NCBI GenBank assembly: GCA_018056275.1
Contig: JAGPFW010000012.1
Coordinates: 1 to 18,453 of the forward strand
Direction: 5' to 3'
DNA: 18,453 nucleotides
Source of the DNA: Patescibacteria group bacterium
GTDB lineage: Bacteria > Patescibacteriota > WWE3 > UBA101185 > UBA10185
Part shown: piece by piece, positions 1 through 7,746 of the stretch
How positions within the stretch are numbered: the first letter of the stretch is position 1
Layout of the letters: each line of letters starts with the position of its first letter
The notes under the pieces: generated by a model
The model's input: only the letters and a program-made list of their open reading frames with translations
Told to the model about the DNA's origin: nothing
The model's database searches: none
Made by a program: the position numbers and the translations under genes

Positions 1-1038
1 GAATTAGAACAAGAACACAAAAAAAACGAAACCGCAAAACATAAATGCGTAGGACTTTCATTGGAGACTAGGCCTGATTTAATAACTAAAGAAGAGGTCG
101 TTAAACTTAGAAGATATGGCGCAACAAAAATCCAATTGGGAGTACAAAGCTTAGATGATGAGATTTTAACTAAAAACTTAAGAGGACATACCGCAGACAC
201 CACCAAGAAAGCTTTTGAGTTGTTGCGATTAGCAGGTTTTAAGATTCACGCTCACTGGATGGTAAATCTATATGGAGCTACTCCCGAAACAGAGATTGAA
301 GATTTTCAAAAGCTTTGGACCCCAAACTATTGTCCTGACGAATTAAAAATCTATCCCACTTCGGTTATTGCAAATACAAGGTTGGCAGAACTTTATAATA
401 CTGGAGAATATATCCCCTACTCTACGCAAAAGTTAATAGAAATTGTTGGTCAGCTAAAAACACTTGTTCCACCTTTTTGCAGGATTACAAGAGTAATCCG
501 CGACATCCCTTCACAAGAAATTATTGCCGGAAGCAGGGTTTCTAATTTACGACAAGATGTGAAAAAGTACTTGGATGAAAAAGGGCTAAAATGTAACTGC
601 ATTAGGTGCAGAGAAATAAAGCAACAAGAAGTTTTTGAAAATGACCTGAAATTGGAAACCATTCAGTACGAGACAACAGTTTCTAAAGAGTATTTCTTCT
701 CCTTTGTAACCCCAGAAAATAGAATAGCGGGATTTTTGAGGCTTTCTGTGCCTTTTGAAAACCTACAAGAAAATCATTTTATTGAGGAATTAAGGAGATC
801 GGCAATAATTAGAGAGATACATGTTTATGGAAGTGTTGTAGGTATTGGAAAGGAAGAGGTAGGCAAAGCGCAACATTTTGGTTTGGGTAAGAAACTTATT
901 GAGAAAGCGGAGGAGATATGCAGGGAAAATGGGGTAAAAAATTTAGCGGTTATTTCGGCTATTGGGACAAGGGATTACTACAGGAAATGGAATTTTATAC
1001 AAAAGAGAAATTCTCTCTATATGCATAAGACATTGTAG
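1..1038 (+). CDS. elp3: Elp3-type tRNA U34 modification enzyme (radical SAM/GNAT), 5'-truncated by window edge
   Basis: Elp3 uses a radical SAM domain and an acetyl-CoA-binding GNAT domain to start carboxymethyl-type modification of wobble uridine 34 in tRNA. The reading frame is open from base 1, so the gene begins upstream. The 345 residues present are roughly the last two thirds of a family usually near 530-550 residues, and the cluster-binding CxxxCxxC part is missing. Numbering from the first visible codon, ETRPD (22-26), QLGVQS (45-50), RGHT (61-64) and HWMVNL (85-90) match the Elp3 radical SAM core. CNCIRCRE (198-205) is the family's cysteine-rich segment. IHVYG (273-277), QHFGLG (291-296, acetyl-CoA binding) and RDYYRKWNF (324-332) belong to the GNAT domain. 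Because the frame stays open upstream, the TTG at 61 is not needed as a start. The enzyme is well known in eukaryotes and archaea and is present in scattered bacteria. It converges with the gene at 1300-1704. Confidence 0.93.
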   Translation, partial: ELEQEHKKNETAKHKCVGLSLETRPDLITKEEVVKLRRYGATKIQLGVQSLDDEILTKNLRGHTADTTKKAFELLRLAGFKIHAHWMVNLYGATPETEIEDFQKLWTPNYCPDELKIYPTSVIANTRLAELYNTGEYIPYSTQKLIEIVGQLKTLVPPFCRITRVIRDIPSQEIIAGSRVSNLRQDVKKYLDEKGLKCNCIRCREIKQQEVFENDLKLETIQYETTVSKEYFFSFVTPENRIAGFLRLSVPFENLQENHFIEELRRSAIIREIHVYGSVVGIGKEEVGKAQHFGLGKKLIEKAEEICRENGVKNLAVISAIGTRDYYRKWNFIQKRNSLYMHKTL

Positions 1039-1282
1039 TAATATGAAAACATTTAAGCCCCTTCAGGTTTACAACATCACTGCAAAATTACGAGGAAGTG
1101 ACTTTTCTAGTGTAACTGTACAAGAAGTTCGTACAATTTTCAAAAATTAAGCAGAAATACTATATTCTCCTAAGCCTTGAAGAACAGAGACCTAAATCTT
1201 AACAAGTAAATTTACCATCTGATCCAAACCCACAAGACTTATCAACAACACTTTCAAATACAATGAGTTAATATAAATGTAT

Positions 1283-1319
1283 GTTTGTATAAAGAATATC
1301 TATAAATATTCATACAAAC
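1283..1319. repeat. Imperfect inverted repeat over the stop codon of the orphan gene; possible bidirectional terminator
   Basis: The left arm is GTTTGTAT (1283-1290) plus GAATAT (1294-1299). The right arm is ATATTC (1306-1311) plus ATACAAAC (1312-1319). This gives 14 base pairs with a 3-nt bulge (AAA, 1291-1293) and a 6-nt loop that contains the stop codon of the minus-strand gene. It lies between convergent genes, where a two-way terminator would be expected. The stem is AT-rich and no long T-run follows on either strand, so a termination role is only a guess. mRNA 3'-end protection or a protein-binding site are alternatives. Confidence 0.55.
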
Positions 1320-1704
1320 TTGTGTCTTTAGTTATTTGTTCCGGTGGTAATGCCGCGGCCCAATCCGAGACATATTTTACTGCTTGATCTGGGGAAAAAC
1401 CCTGTTTCTCGGCTTCTAGTACAAAACGGGCTAATTCTAAACCATACTTATCAACTTCCCCCACCAATTCAACCTCATCCATAGGTTTTCCTTCCCTCAA
1501 TATCTTTAGGAATCTCCTATAACCCGCTCGGTGCATCTCTCTAACAGGATTAGGATCTGATCTTTCTGGTCCAGATATAAAACCCAAACTTTGTTCGTAC
1601 TGAGCCCCTAGTAAGGCTCTTTTTGCTCCCAGTCTTTGTGCCTGAGCACAGAAACCTTCATTTTCTTGTCCATATTCATCAATGTCGCGTTCCCATGTTT
1701 CCAT
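1300..1704 (-). CDS. Unrecognised 134-residue protein
   Basis: I do not recognise the family. The product is soluble-looking, acidic at its N terminus (METWERDIDEYG), with no signal peptide, no membrane segment and no cysteine-rich motif. Alternating charged and hydrophobic residues, for example in the KYGLELARFVLEAEKQG stretch (about 86-102), suggest helices. The coding case rests on a Shine-Dalgarno sequence AAGAAAGG (1712-1719) with 7-nt spacing to the ATG, a plausible promoter further upstream, and a protein of mixed rather than low-complexity composition. Codons look somewhat more GC-rich than in the neighbouring glycan genes, which could mean transfer. It stands alone: 132 nt downstream of the flippase gene on the same strand and convergent with elp3. 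Regulator-associated or phage-derived small protein are both possible, and no function is assigned. Confidence 0.7.
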   Translation of the reverse strand: METWERDIDEYGQENEGFCAQAQRLGAKRALLGAQYEQSLGFISGPERSDPNPVREMHRAGYRRFLKILREGKPMDEVELVGEVDKYGLELARFVLEAEKQGFSPDQAVKYVSDWAAALPPEQITKDTSLYEYL

Positions 1705-1737
1705 AATATTACCTTTCTTAAATAACTAATTTTCAAC

Positions 1738-1772
1738 ATTGTAACATACCTGAACCTAAGTGGGATTGTCAA
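1738..1772 (-). promoter_or_regulatory. Candidate promoter of the orphan gene
   Basis: On the minus strand a perfect -35 hexamer TTGACA (1767-1772) is followed after 18 nt by TATGTT (1743-1748). An extended -10-like TGT-TACAAT (TACAAT at 1738-1743) overlaps its end. Either -10 would give a leader of roughly 25-35 nt before the ATG at 1704, with the ribosome binding site inside it. The spacing of TTGACA to TACAAT (23 nt) is too long, so the two elements may not work together. It is an unusually good promoter match for this AT-rich DNA and would let the gene be expressed apart from the glycan operon. Confidence 0.45.
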
Positions 1773-1782
1773 AAAACAATTG

Positions 1783-1820
1783 GATGTTACTCCCTCGAAT
1801 GGTTGCGTGAATTTAACATC
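1783..1820 (-). terminator. Weak candidate terminator of the glycan operon
   Basis: Just after the flippase stop codon the minus strand carries GATGTTA (1814-1820) and TAACATC (1783-1789), which can form a 7-bp stem around a 24-nt loop. It is followed by CAATTG and a run of six T, which runs into the -35 hexamer of the next gene. The stem is AT-rich and the loop large, so termination would be inefficient. No better terminator is visible between 1705 and 1836. Confidence 0.25.
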
Positions 1821-1836
1821 TGCATTAGGAACAAAT

Positions 1837-3330
1837 TTATTTTATGAGATTTCCACCGTGTTGGGTCAATGCCCGAACTAGGTAAAGGGTACGGTTTCCC
1901 AACCCCAAAATCTGTTCCTTACTCATAAAACCGCTCAAAAACACTGCTTTTAAATACAAGGCTCCAAAAACTACAAACAAAGCTGCTTTAATCCACAAGG
2001 TTTCTAACATAAATGGCAAGGACATAGCCATAATTTGACCTAAGAGAAGCAAGTGCTTCCCCTCAAAAAAAGAAAAATCCAAGGTTATTTTTGACAAAAC
2101 TAGCATTGCGATTAACCCCATAAAACTTCCCAGTGCAACTGAATAGGACATGCTTATCAAAGGATCCACTAAAGAGCGCGTTAAAAAAAACATCCCAACA
2201 GTTACACCCAACATTAAACCAAAACTTAAAAGCATAACCAAAACCTTTTTGGCGGGAATAATGACGCTGGATTCAATAATGTTCATAAAGGAATAAAAGA
2301 TAAAAGCAAACATTAGAGGTAAAACCAAAGGTAATGCGGGATGATACTTATCACTTCCAACTAGAATAAAAAACACCTCCCGAGCCCAAAAAACTGCAAA
2401 AAATCCAGATCCTAAAATAAAGACATACAATTTATTAAAATTGTTTATAAATAATTCCTTAAACTCATCTAAATCTGTAGTGTATTTTTCAGATAGAACA
2501 GGCAAATTTACCGTGGTAACAGCGTCGGAAATCAGCATTAATTTTTTGGCATACAAAAGCCCAAACGAAAAAAATGCAACCATCTCCGCGGACAAATCCA
2601 GACCTAATAACAAAGCCCCAGACTTTTCCCACCAAGTATAGATTATTTTTACAGCGTAAATTGCTAGACTTATAGAAAGTAGGCTCTTTAATAAGCGTTT
2701 AAAATCCGCATAAGAAGGGAAACAAAAGTCCTTCCAATAAGGCTTAAAAGCTATGATTCCCATAACAGCGGAACTTATAAATTCAAACAGAAACAAGGCA
2801 TAAAAATAACCATTTATTTTATAAAAGTAAACCAGAGGAACATACAAGAAAACACTTACTAGAGAGATTAAAGCTTGATATATAAACAGTTGCTTAAATC
2901 TATGCGTGCCTGAAACAACAGCATTTAGTATGCTTTGCACCGCTTCCACAACAAGACCAAGAGCATAGATTTTGATTGGCAAAATCAGAGCAGGATTATT
3001 GTACTGGTTAAGAGCAATCTTTTCGGCGGAGAAAAACAAAAAGATAAAAATAGGGATTGTCACCGAATACCTTATAAAAACCGTAGTAAAAAAGATTTTA
3101 AAAATCTCTCTTGGGTCCTTAGTTCCAGAGATTTCTCTTGTAGAACCTGAGGCCAAACCCAAGTGCTGATAAATCCCAAAAGCACCTCCTATAGAAACGG
3201 CCAACTGCACTATTCCCCATTCCTCAACACTTAAGACACGGACAATAACAAAGGTTTGGACAAGACCCAAAAACATTGCCACCAAGCGAGACATTAAACT
3301 AAAAGCTTGTAATTTGACTAGTGGCTTCAT
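1837..3330 (-). CDS. Wzx-type oligosaccharide flippase (MOP superfamily)
   Basis: This is a 497-residue polytopic membrane protein with about 12-14 hydrophobic segments spread over its whole length. That length and layout are normal for polysaccharide biosynthesis exporters that flip undecaprenyl-linked oligosaccharides across the cytoplasmic membrane. The N terminus has the typical repeat-unit exporter pattern: an amphipathic start (KLQAFSLMSRLVAMFLG), then VRVLSVEEWGIVQLAVS (about 30-46), a variant of the family's 'R.L....yG...l' signature. It is the last gene of the operon, 51 nt after the DUF2079 gene, which is the largest gap in the cluster. No clear Shine-Dalgarno sequence precedes its ATG. 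It probably exports the product of the upstream GT4 enzymes. Substrate cannot be read from sequence. Confidence 0.87.
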   Translation of the reverse strand: MKPLVKLQAFSLMSRLVAMFLGLVQTFVIVRVLSVEEWGIVQLAVSIGGAFGIYQHLGLASGSTREISGTKDPREIFKIFFTTVFIRYSVTIPIFIFLFFSAEKIALNQYNNPALILPIKIYALGLVVEAVQSILNAVVSGTHRFKQLFIYQALISLVSVFLYVPLVYFYKINGYFYALFLFEFISSAVMGIIAFKPYWKDFCFPSYADFKRLLKSLLSISLAIYAVKIIYTWWEKSGALLLGLDLSAEMVAFFSFGLLYAKKLMLISDAVTTVNLPVLSEKYTTDLDEFKELFINNFNKLYVFILGSGFFAVFWAREVFFILVGSDKYHPALPLVLPLMFAFIFYSFMNIIESSVIIPAKKVLVMLLSFGLMLGVTVGMFFLTRSLVDPLISMSYSVALGSFMGLIAMLVLSKITLDFSFFEGKHLLLLGQIMAMSLPFMLETLWIKAALFVVFGALYLKAVFLSGFMSKEQILGLGNRTLYLVRALTQHGGNLIK

Positions 3331-3381
3331 AAATGTATTTTCTAAATAATAGTTACTGCTCCAAACAAAATAAGAAAAAAC

Positions 3382-5466
3382 TTACAACACTTTAAGATCA
3401 TCTATATACAGGTTCCTGGTATTTATCTTATTTGTTGTACTCAAAAAAACCTTATATTCACCAGAAGGCATAAATTCGGGAATTACGATTTCTTGAGTTT
3501 CTATGTAATTTAACCCACTAGTCCAGGAATCCAATTTATACAGGCTTAGAGATGCAAGACTTGCCACCTGGTACAACTCCCCGGTTTCTTCATGCACAAA
3601 GCTTGTGTATAAAACAAACCCATTTAGGGAGCGACCCGATCTGCGGTTATAGACTACCTCTAAAGGCATGGAAACTCCTCGTGTAGTCTGGCTAGGAACC
3701 TTAGAATCAATAACATATAAAGAATCTAGGAGTTCATACTCAAATTTAGGTTCATATTCATATCGCTCCTGAATTGGTAGTCTTTTATCCTTTGGATATT
3801 TTCCTATATTTGCATACACAAATAAATTACCGCATCCCACAACCAGCTTATGCTCATCACTTATAATCAATTCCTCTACTGTGTTTCCCACCATATCAAT
3901 ATTTACGCCCAAAATCCTATTTAGTTTTTGGGCAAAAACATCTACTATCACAAAATCGGTTTCATTGTATAAGGCGGGGAAAATTGCGTAAGTCTCCCGC
4001 ATAGAAAGATGAGCACCCAAATAATCTGGGCCAGAAACAGAAGCAGTTTTTGGTATTAAATTCACAATCTTTGCAGCACACTCCCTATCTTTATCATTTA
4101 GGCTTGGCAAATCCACTAAATCTCCGATTTTAACCTTATCTAGCTCTTTTTTATTTTCTACAGTTCGAGCAAAAACTTTGTCTAGTACCCTACGCCTAAT
4201 GGATTGGGTTGCCCATAAATAAACTGGGTTCTCATAAGAAAAGCTTGTATACACATTTAAACTAAAAAAGATGCCCGCAAAAACAATGGAAAATACTTTA
4301 TAAGATATTTTTGATTGTCTTTTGGAAAAAAATTCACTCATATAATGAAGAGCAAAAATAGACGAGATAAACAAAACAGGTACTATCATAGAAATCCTGT
4401 GATTATAAATTTCCGAAGTGCCAACCCCACCAGATGTTGTTGAATAGTTTATTATCAAATCAGGAATTGCCATAAAAAAAGTTGTAGGGGCTAAAAAAGG
4501 GAGAAATCCGACAGGTGTAAAAGTTTCCCTAAAGTTTTGGGGTTTATCCCCACTTAAAAAGACTTGAGCAAGTTGTGCAGGGTGAGTTACCATATTAAAA
4601 GCCACCTCCAAATAGGTATCTCCAAATTCAGCATATCTACCCAAAAAGTAATTGTCTTTGGTAACTTCATTTTCATACTCTGGATCCATCCCTATAGTAT
4701 CGGCAAATTTCTTATAACCATCTATTCGGTAGTTAGCAAATGCAGGAATAATGACAAAAAATGCAATCATAAACCAAACCGCCCCAACCGAAGCCACCCA
4801 CAATCCAAGCTTTTGTTTTCCCCTAAAAAGCCAAATAAAGATACCGTAGGGAATCATATAAAGGGAAATCTGTTCCTTACCCGACATTGTAATTACAAGT
4901 AGAATCCAAAACCAAATTAACCTTTTTTTTGAAAAATCTTGTTCCTCGTAGGCAACCTCCAAAATATAAAAAGCCAAAACAAAGAAAAACATAGCAGGGG
5001 TTACACCATGAAATCCCGTTCTCGCTGTTAAATAGCCAACAGAAGGATAAAACAAAAAAGACATCCCAACTAAAAAGGCGACAAGTTTATTTTTTAAAAT
5101 TAAATTGGACAACAGAAATAAAATCACACTAGTAAAAGCAACCAAAATAATCTGAGAAAAAACTAATGTTAAGGGGTGCTGATAAAAGAAGAAAATTGGC
5201 ACAAAAAGTAACAATATTGGATCCACATGGCTCATTCCCCAACGGGGCATATTTGTACCAAAGTAATCCGTTACATATAGAATTCTCCCCTGCAAAGTAT
5301 TCCAAACCATTTGAGTCATATTACCTAGATCAAACTTTCCAAAATCAAAATTGTTGTAGGAAAAGATATTCATCTTTATATTTAGCGCAATGAAAAACAG
5401 GGAAAACAAAACTAAAACCAACAGCAAAATATTTTCTTTTAAAGCTAAAAAAACCTTTCTTTTCAT
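3382..5466 (-). CDS. DUF2079 family multispanning membrane protein with C-terminal extracytoplasmic domain
   Basis: The 694-residue protein has a membrane segment at about 11-30 and several more between 80 and 405. Family-type motifs follow the first segment: FDLGNMTQMVWNTLQGR (45-61), HVDPILLLFVP (80-90), then TARTGFHG (147-154). These match DUF2079, a family of unknown reaction whose layout resembles GT-C glycosyltransferases (an acidic first loop and many spans). After the last span (about 390-405) comes a soluble part. It includes IPKTASVSG (471-479) and GAHLSMRETYAIFP (484-497), typical of the family's C-terminal half. A further beta-rich segment, about 575-694, ends in PEFMPSGEYKVFLS (663-676). 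It lies 6 nt after the DPM1-like gene, so a role as a transferase using a polyprenyl-phosphate sugar is a reasonable inference. The membrane-family call is firm, the reaction is not. Confidence 0.82.
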   Translation of the reverse strand: MKRKVFLALKENILLLVLVLFSLFFIALNIKMNIFSYNNFDFGKFDLGNMTQMVWNTLQGRILYVTDYFGTNMPRWGMSHVDPILLLFVPIFFFYQHPLTLVFSQIILVAFTSVILFLLSNLILKNKLVAFLVGMSFLFYPSVGYLTARTGFHGVTPAMFFFVLAFYILEVAYEEQDFSKKRLIWFWILLVITMSGKEQISLYMIPYGIFIWLFRGKQKLGLWVASVGAVWFMIAFFVIIPAFANYRIDGYKKFADTIGMDPEYENEVTKDNYFLGRYAEFGDTYLEVAFNMVTHPAQLAQVFLSGDKPQNFRETFTPVGFLPFLAPTTFFMAIPDLIINYSTTSGGVGTSEIYNHRISMIVPVLFISSIFALHYMSEFFSKRQSKISYKVFSIVFAGIFFSLNVYTSFSYENPVYLWATQSIRRRVLDKVFARTVENKKELDKVKIGDLVDLPSLNDKDRECAAKIVNLIPKTASVSGPDYLGAHLSMRETYAIFPALYNETDFVIVDVFAQKLNRILGVNIDMVGNTVEELIISDEHKLVVGCGNLFVYANIGKYPKDKRLPIQERYEYEPKFEYELLDSLYVIDSKVPSQTTRGVSMPLEVVYNRRSGRSLNGFVLYTSFVHEETGELYQVASLASLSLYKLDSWTSGLNYIETQEIVIPEFMPSGEYKVFLSTTNKINTRNLYIDDLKVL

Positions 5467-5472
5467 ATAAAA

Positions 5473-6165
5473 TTAAGAGACAAATCTATATTTAAGTAGC
5501 GTTTTCACTGCGGAGAGACCATCTTTCCAACAAATTTTCTTCCCTTCCGCAACAGTTCTACCCGCATAAGAAATAGGCACCTCCACAATTTTTAAACCTG
5601 TTCTTAATATTTTGGCTGTTATCTCAGGTTCAAAATTAAATCTGGAGGAATCTATGCGCAAACCCCTAATAAAACTACCTGGCACAAGCTTATAACAAGT
5701 CTCCATATCCGTGAGCATTACCCCATAAAGTATATTCGTAAGGAGTGTGAGTGCCTTATTTCCTATATAGTGCAACCCCGACATGTCCTTATAATTCCCA
5801 GAGAATCTTGATCCATAGACTACATCAGCACCTTCTTCCTTTACTGCTCTCAAAAGTTTTTTATAATCTTGGGGGTCATACTCTAAATCAGCATCCTGCA
5901 CAATAACATAATCACCAGTGGTTAAGTAAAAGCCATCTCGTAAGCTTGCACCCTTTCCTTGATTTACCAAATGGAAGTATATTTTTAAATCAGATCTTTC
6001 TGCCTCTAACCTTTTTAGAATCTCTCTGGAACCATCTGTTGAGGCATCATCTACCAAAACAATTTCTTTTTCCACATCGGGTATCTCTACAGCTTCCACT
6101 TTTTCCAAAAGCTTTTCTAAAGTATCTTTTTCATTATAAACGGGTATTACAACAGAAAGTTTCAT
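5473..6165 (-). CDS. GT2 glycosyltransferase, polyprenyl-phosphate sugar synthase (DPM1-like)
   Basis: This 230-residue soluble GT-A fold enzyme should transfer a single sugar from a nucleotide sugar to polyprenyl phosphate on the cytoplasmic face of the membrane. Visible motifs are VIPVYNE (6-12), LVDDASTDGS (37-46, nucleotide binding), the metal-binding DAD at 91-93 inside QDADLEYDP, YGSRF (117-121), FEPEITAK (178-185) and GRTVAEGKK (202-210). This set is typical of bacterial and archaeal homologues of dolichyl-phosphate mannose synthase. It has no membrane segment of its own. It sits between the two GT-C-like membrane proteins, 12 nt after one and 6 nt before the other, which suggests it makes their lipid-linked donor. 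Which sugar is used is not evident. Confidence 0.88.
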   Translation of the reverse strand: MKLSVVIPVYNEKDTLEKLLEKVEAVEIPDVEKEIVLVDDASTDGSREILKRLEAERSDLKIYFHLVNQGKGASLRDGFYLTTGDYVIVQDADLEYDPQDYKKLLRAVKEEGADVVYGSRFSGNYKDMSGLHYIGNKALTLLTNILYGVMLTDMETCYKLVPGSFIRGLRIDSSRFNFEPEITAKILRTGLKIVEVPISYAGRTVAEGKKICWKDGLSAVKTLLKYRFVS

Positions 6166-6177
6166 ATGCGTATTGTA

Positions 6178-7746
6178 TCAATTTTTAACCTTTACAACCT
6201 TAGTAAAAAAGAGTTTTCCATTAACTACCTTCTCAAAGGTATTAATAACCTCCAGATGCGGTCTGGCCTCAAAATCTATATTTAGGCTAGGATTATGTTC
6301 ATTGGTTATGAGCAAGTAGTCGTATCCTTTATTTTTAAGATAGTCTAAATCTAACTGTGACCCAGTCCCATACTCAAAATATGTACCATATAAAGAGGGT
6401 TTTCTTATAGGTGAGTATTTTAAATACCAGGAAGAGATACTACTAACATCGTTATAGGCAACAGTCCCTTCCAAATTTTTTGCGGCATAAAAAGCTCCCT
6501 TTTGTAATGAATAATATATATCTTTGTGAAGAAAAATAACCCCAAGAGACCAAAAAATAGATGAAATCAAAATGGAAAGTATGAATAATTTAACATTCCT
6601 TTTGTAAAGAAAATAAACAGAAGCAAAATTAATAAGAAATAGAACTCCAATGCCCTTGTAAGAAGGAAGCAAAAATTGCAAGGCAAATATTTTCTGGGCA
6701 ACTGGATACAGGACCAAAAGGATAAGGGAAAGAGGAATCAAAAACCTAGATGTATTTCCTTCATCGTTAAAGACATCAATTATTACGGAAGCAAGAAACA
6801 AAATTAAAAAGGGAATTATTGGAGCAAATAGTCTTGGGATAGCAGCAGGCCATAAAAGTATCAATAACAGCTCCAGAACAATGAAAACAATAACAGAGGG
6901 TACCTTAAGCGCAAAAGAGAAAATTTTACGGGGCATAGTTACAAAGAAAGCTGCTGCTGAAGTATACCCAAAAGCAAAAACCAAAGAAAAAATAAAAACC
7001 AAGCAAGTTTTTATATCATAAGGCATTGTGCTTGTCTCAGAAAAGTACGATGAATTAAAGGGGTTTCTCCAAAGCCAATAAGGAATAAGTAACATGAACA
7101 GAAAGATGGTGTATGTAAGCGCATGAAGAAAATTCTCTTTTGCAAGTAAAGGCAACTCAAAGGAGCCATTTTTGCTTTTTCTAAGAAAAAAATAAGTTCC
7201 AAAAGCAAAAGCCAAAATATAACCTTCAAATCTTGTCAAAATAGCCAAAAAAGCTACAAAAGAAATAGCTACAACATTCCACGGAAATTTTGGGGATCTT
7301 AAAACAAGTAAAAAACCAAGTAAAACCCACAATGTAAAAAATAAATCTGCATATATGCGAAGTGACCAATATAAGAGAACAGGGTTAAAGGTAAAGAATA
7401 GTAAAGCCAAACAAATTTTTTGATAATCTTTCTCTAAAATCTCTTTTGCCAAGAGATAAAATAAATAAAAGTTAACACAACTCACAAAAAGCATAAAAAT
7501 CCTTCCCCAAAGGATTGGGTCAACATCTTCTATTGGTCTAAAAGCTAAGAATAAAGAGAAAAGCGGGGGTCTTTTTTCATCGGTAGGGTAATTAAAAGAT
7601 CTCAAATGCTCAGATGCGCGCAAGATTCTATAGGAATCTCCCCATTCGGCACTATTTATGTTTAACAAAGACAAGTGCAACCCCACAAAAATAGTAAAAA
7701 TTATTAGCACCAAGTATTTATTAGGAATTTTTCTTAACAGATTCAT
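6178..7746 (-). CDS. GT39-like (GT-C) integral membrane glycosyltransferase
   Basis: The 522-residue protein has an N-terminal span (about 11-30), then an extracytoplasmic loop with EWGDS (34-38) and DEKRPPLF (56-63), followed by roughly ten further spans. An acidic first loop and an RPPL segment before the second span are hallmarks of the dolichyl-phosphate-mannose protein mannosyltransferase/ArnT group, which move a sugar from a polyprenyl-phosphate donor outside the membrane. The last 110 or so residues (408-522) are hydrophilic and probably extracytoplasmic. The start overlaps the upstream GT4 gene by 26 nt and is preceded by GAAGAAATAT. The acceptor (protein, lipid or glycan) is unknown, and the catalytic assignment of the loop aspartate is by analogy. 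Confidence 0.8.
   Translation of the reverse strand: MNLLRKIPNKYLVLIIFTIFVGLHLSLLNINSAEWGDSYRILRASEHLRSFNYPTDEKRPPLFSLFLAFRPIEDVDPILWGRIFMLFVSCVNFYLFYLLAKEILEKDYQKICLALLFFTFNPVLLYWSLRIYADLFFTLWVLLGFLLVLRSPKFPWNVVAISFVAFLAILTRFEGYILAFAFGTYFFLRKSKNGSFELPLLAKENFLHALTYTIFLFMLLIPYWLWRNPFNSSYFSETSTMPYDIKTCLVFIFSLVFAFGYTSAAAFFVTMPRKIFSFALKVPSVIVFIVLELLLILLWPAAIPRLFAPIIPFLILFLASVIIDVFNDEGNTSRFLIPLSLILLVLYPVAQKIFALQFLLPSYKGIGVLFLINFASVYFLYKRNVKLFILSILISSIFWSLGVIFLHKDIYYSLQKGAFYAAKNLEGTVAYNDVSSISSWYLKYSPIRKPSLYGTYFEYGTGSQLDLDYLKNKGYDYLLITNEHNPSLNIDFEARPHLEVINTFEKVVNGKLFFTKVVKVKN

Noticed and set aside
1043..1150. A 35-codon open frame on the plus strand just after elp3, starting MKTFKPLQVYN.
   Set aside because: It has no ribosome site, no recognisable motif, and a short hairpin-like repeat (TGTAC at 1117-1121 with GTACA at 1131-1135) inside it. 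Frames of this length are expected by chance in AT-rich DNA. It could be a gene remnant, but nothing supports that.
1147..1299. The reading frame of the orphan gene continues past its TAG stop, with only one more in-frame stop before 1147.
   Set aside because: The translated extension is hydrophobic and low in complexity, as AT-rich noncoding DNA gives by chance. No read-through signal other than the hairpin is visible, and no protein family was recognised.
1039..1836. Search for tRNA genes, CRISPR repeats, insertion-sequence ends or a riboswitch in the least gene-dense part.
   Set aside because: No cloverleaf, repeat array, terminal inverted repeat with transposase, or structured leader was seen. 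The gaps hold only the weak hairpins and the promoter already listed.
4564..4902. A 112-codon plus-strand open frame opposite the DUF2079 gene.
   Set aside because: It lies wholly antisense to a well-supported family member, has no ribosome site, and its translation resembles no protein family. The same applies to the other antisense frames across the glycan operon.
4923..4930. A run of eight A (minus strand) followed by GG in the DUF2079 gene, a possible slippage site.
   Set aside because: The downstream frame carries conserved DUF2079 sequence, and a shift would not yield a recognisable alternative product. Such runs are common in this AT-rich window.
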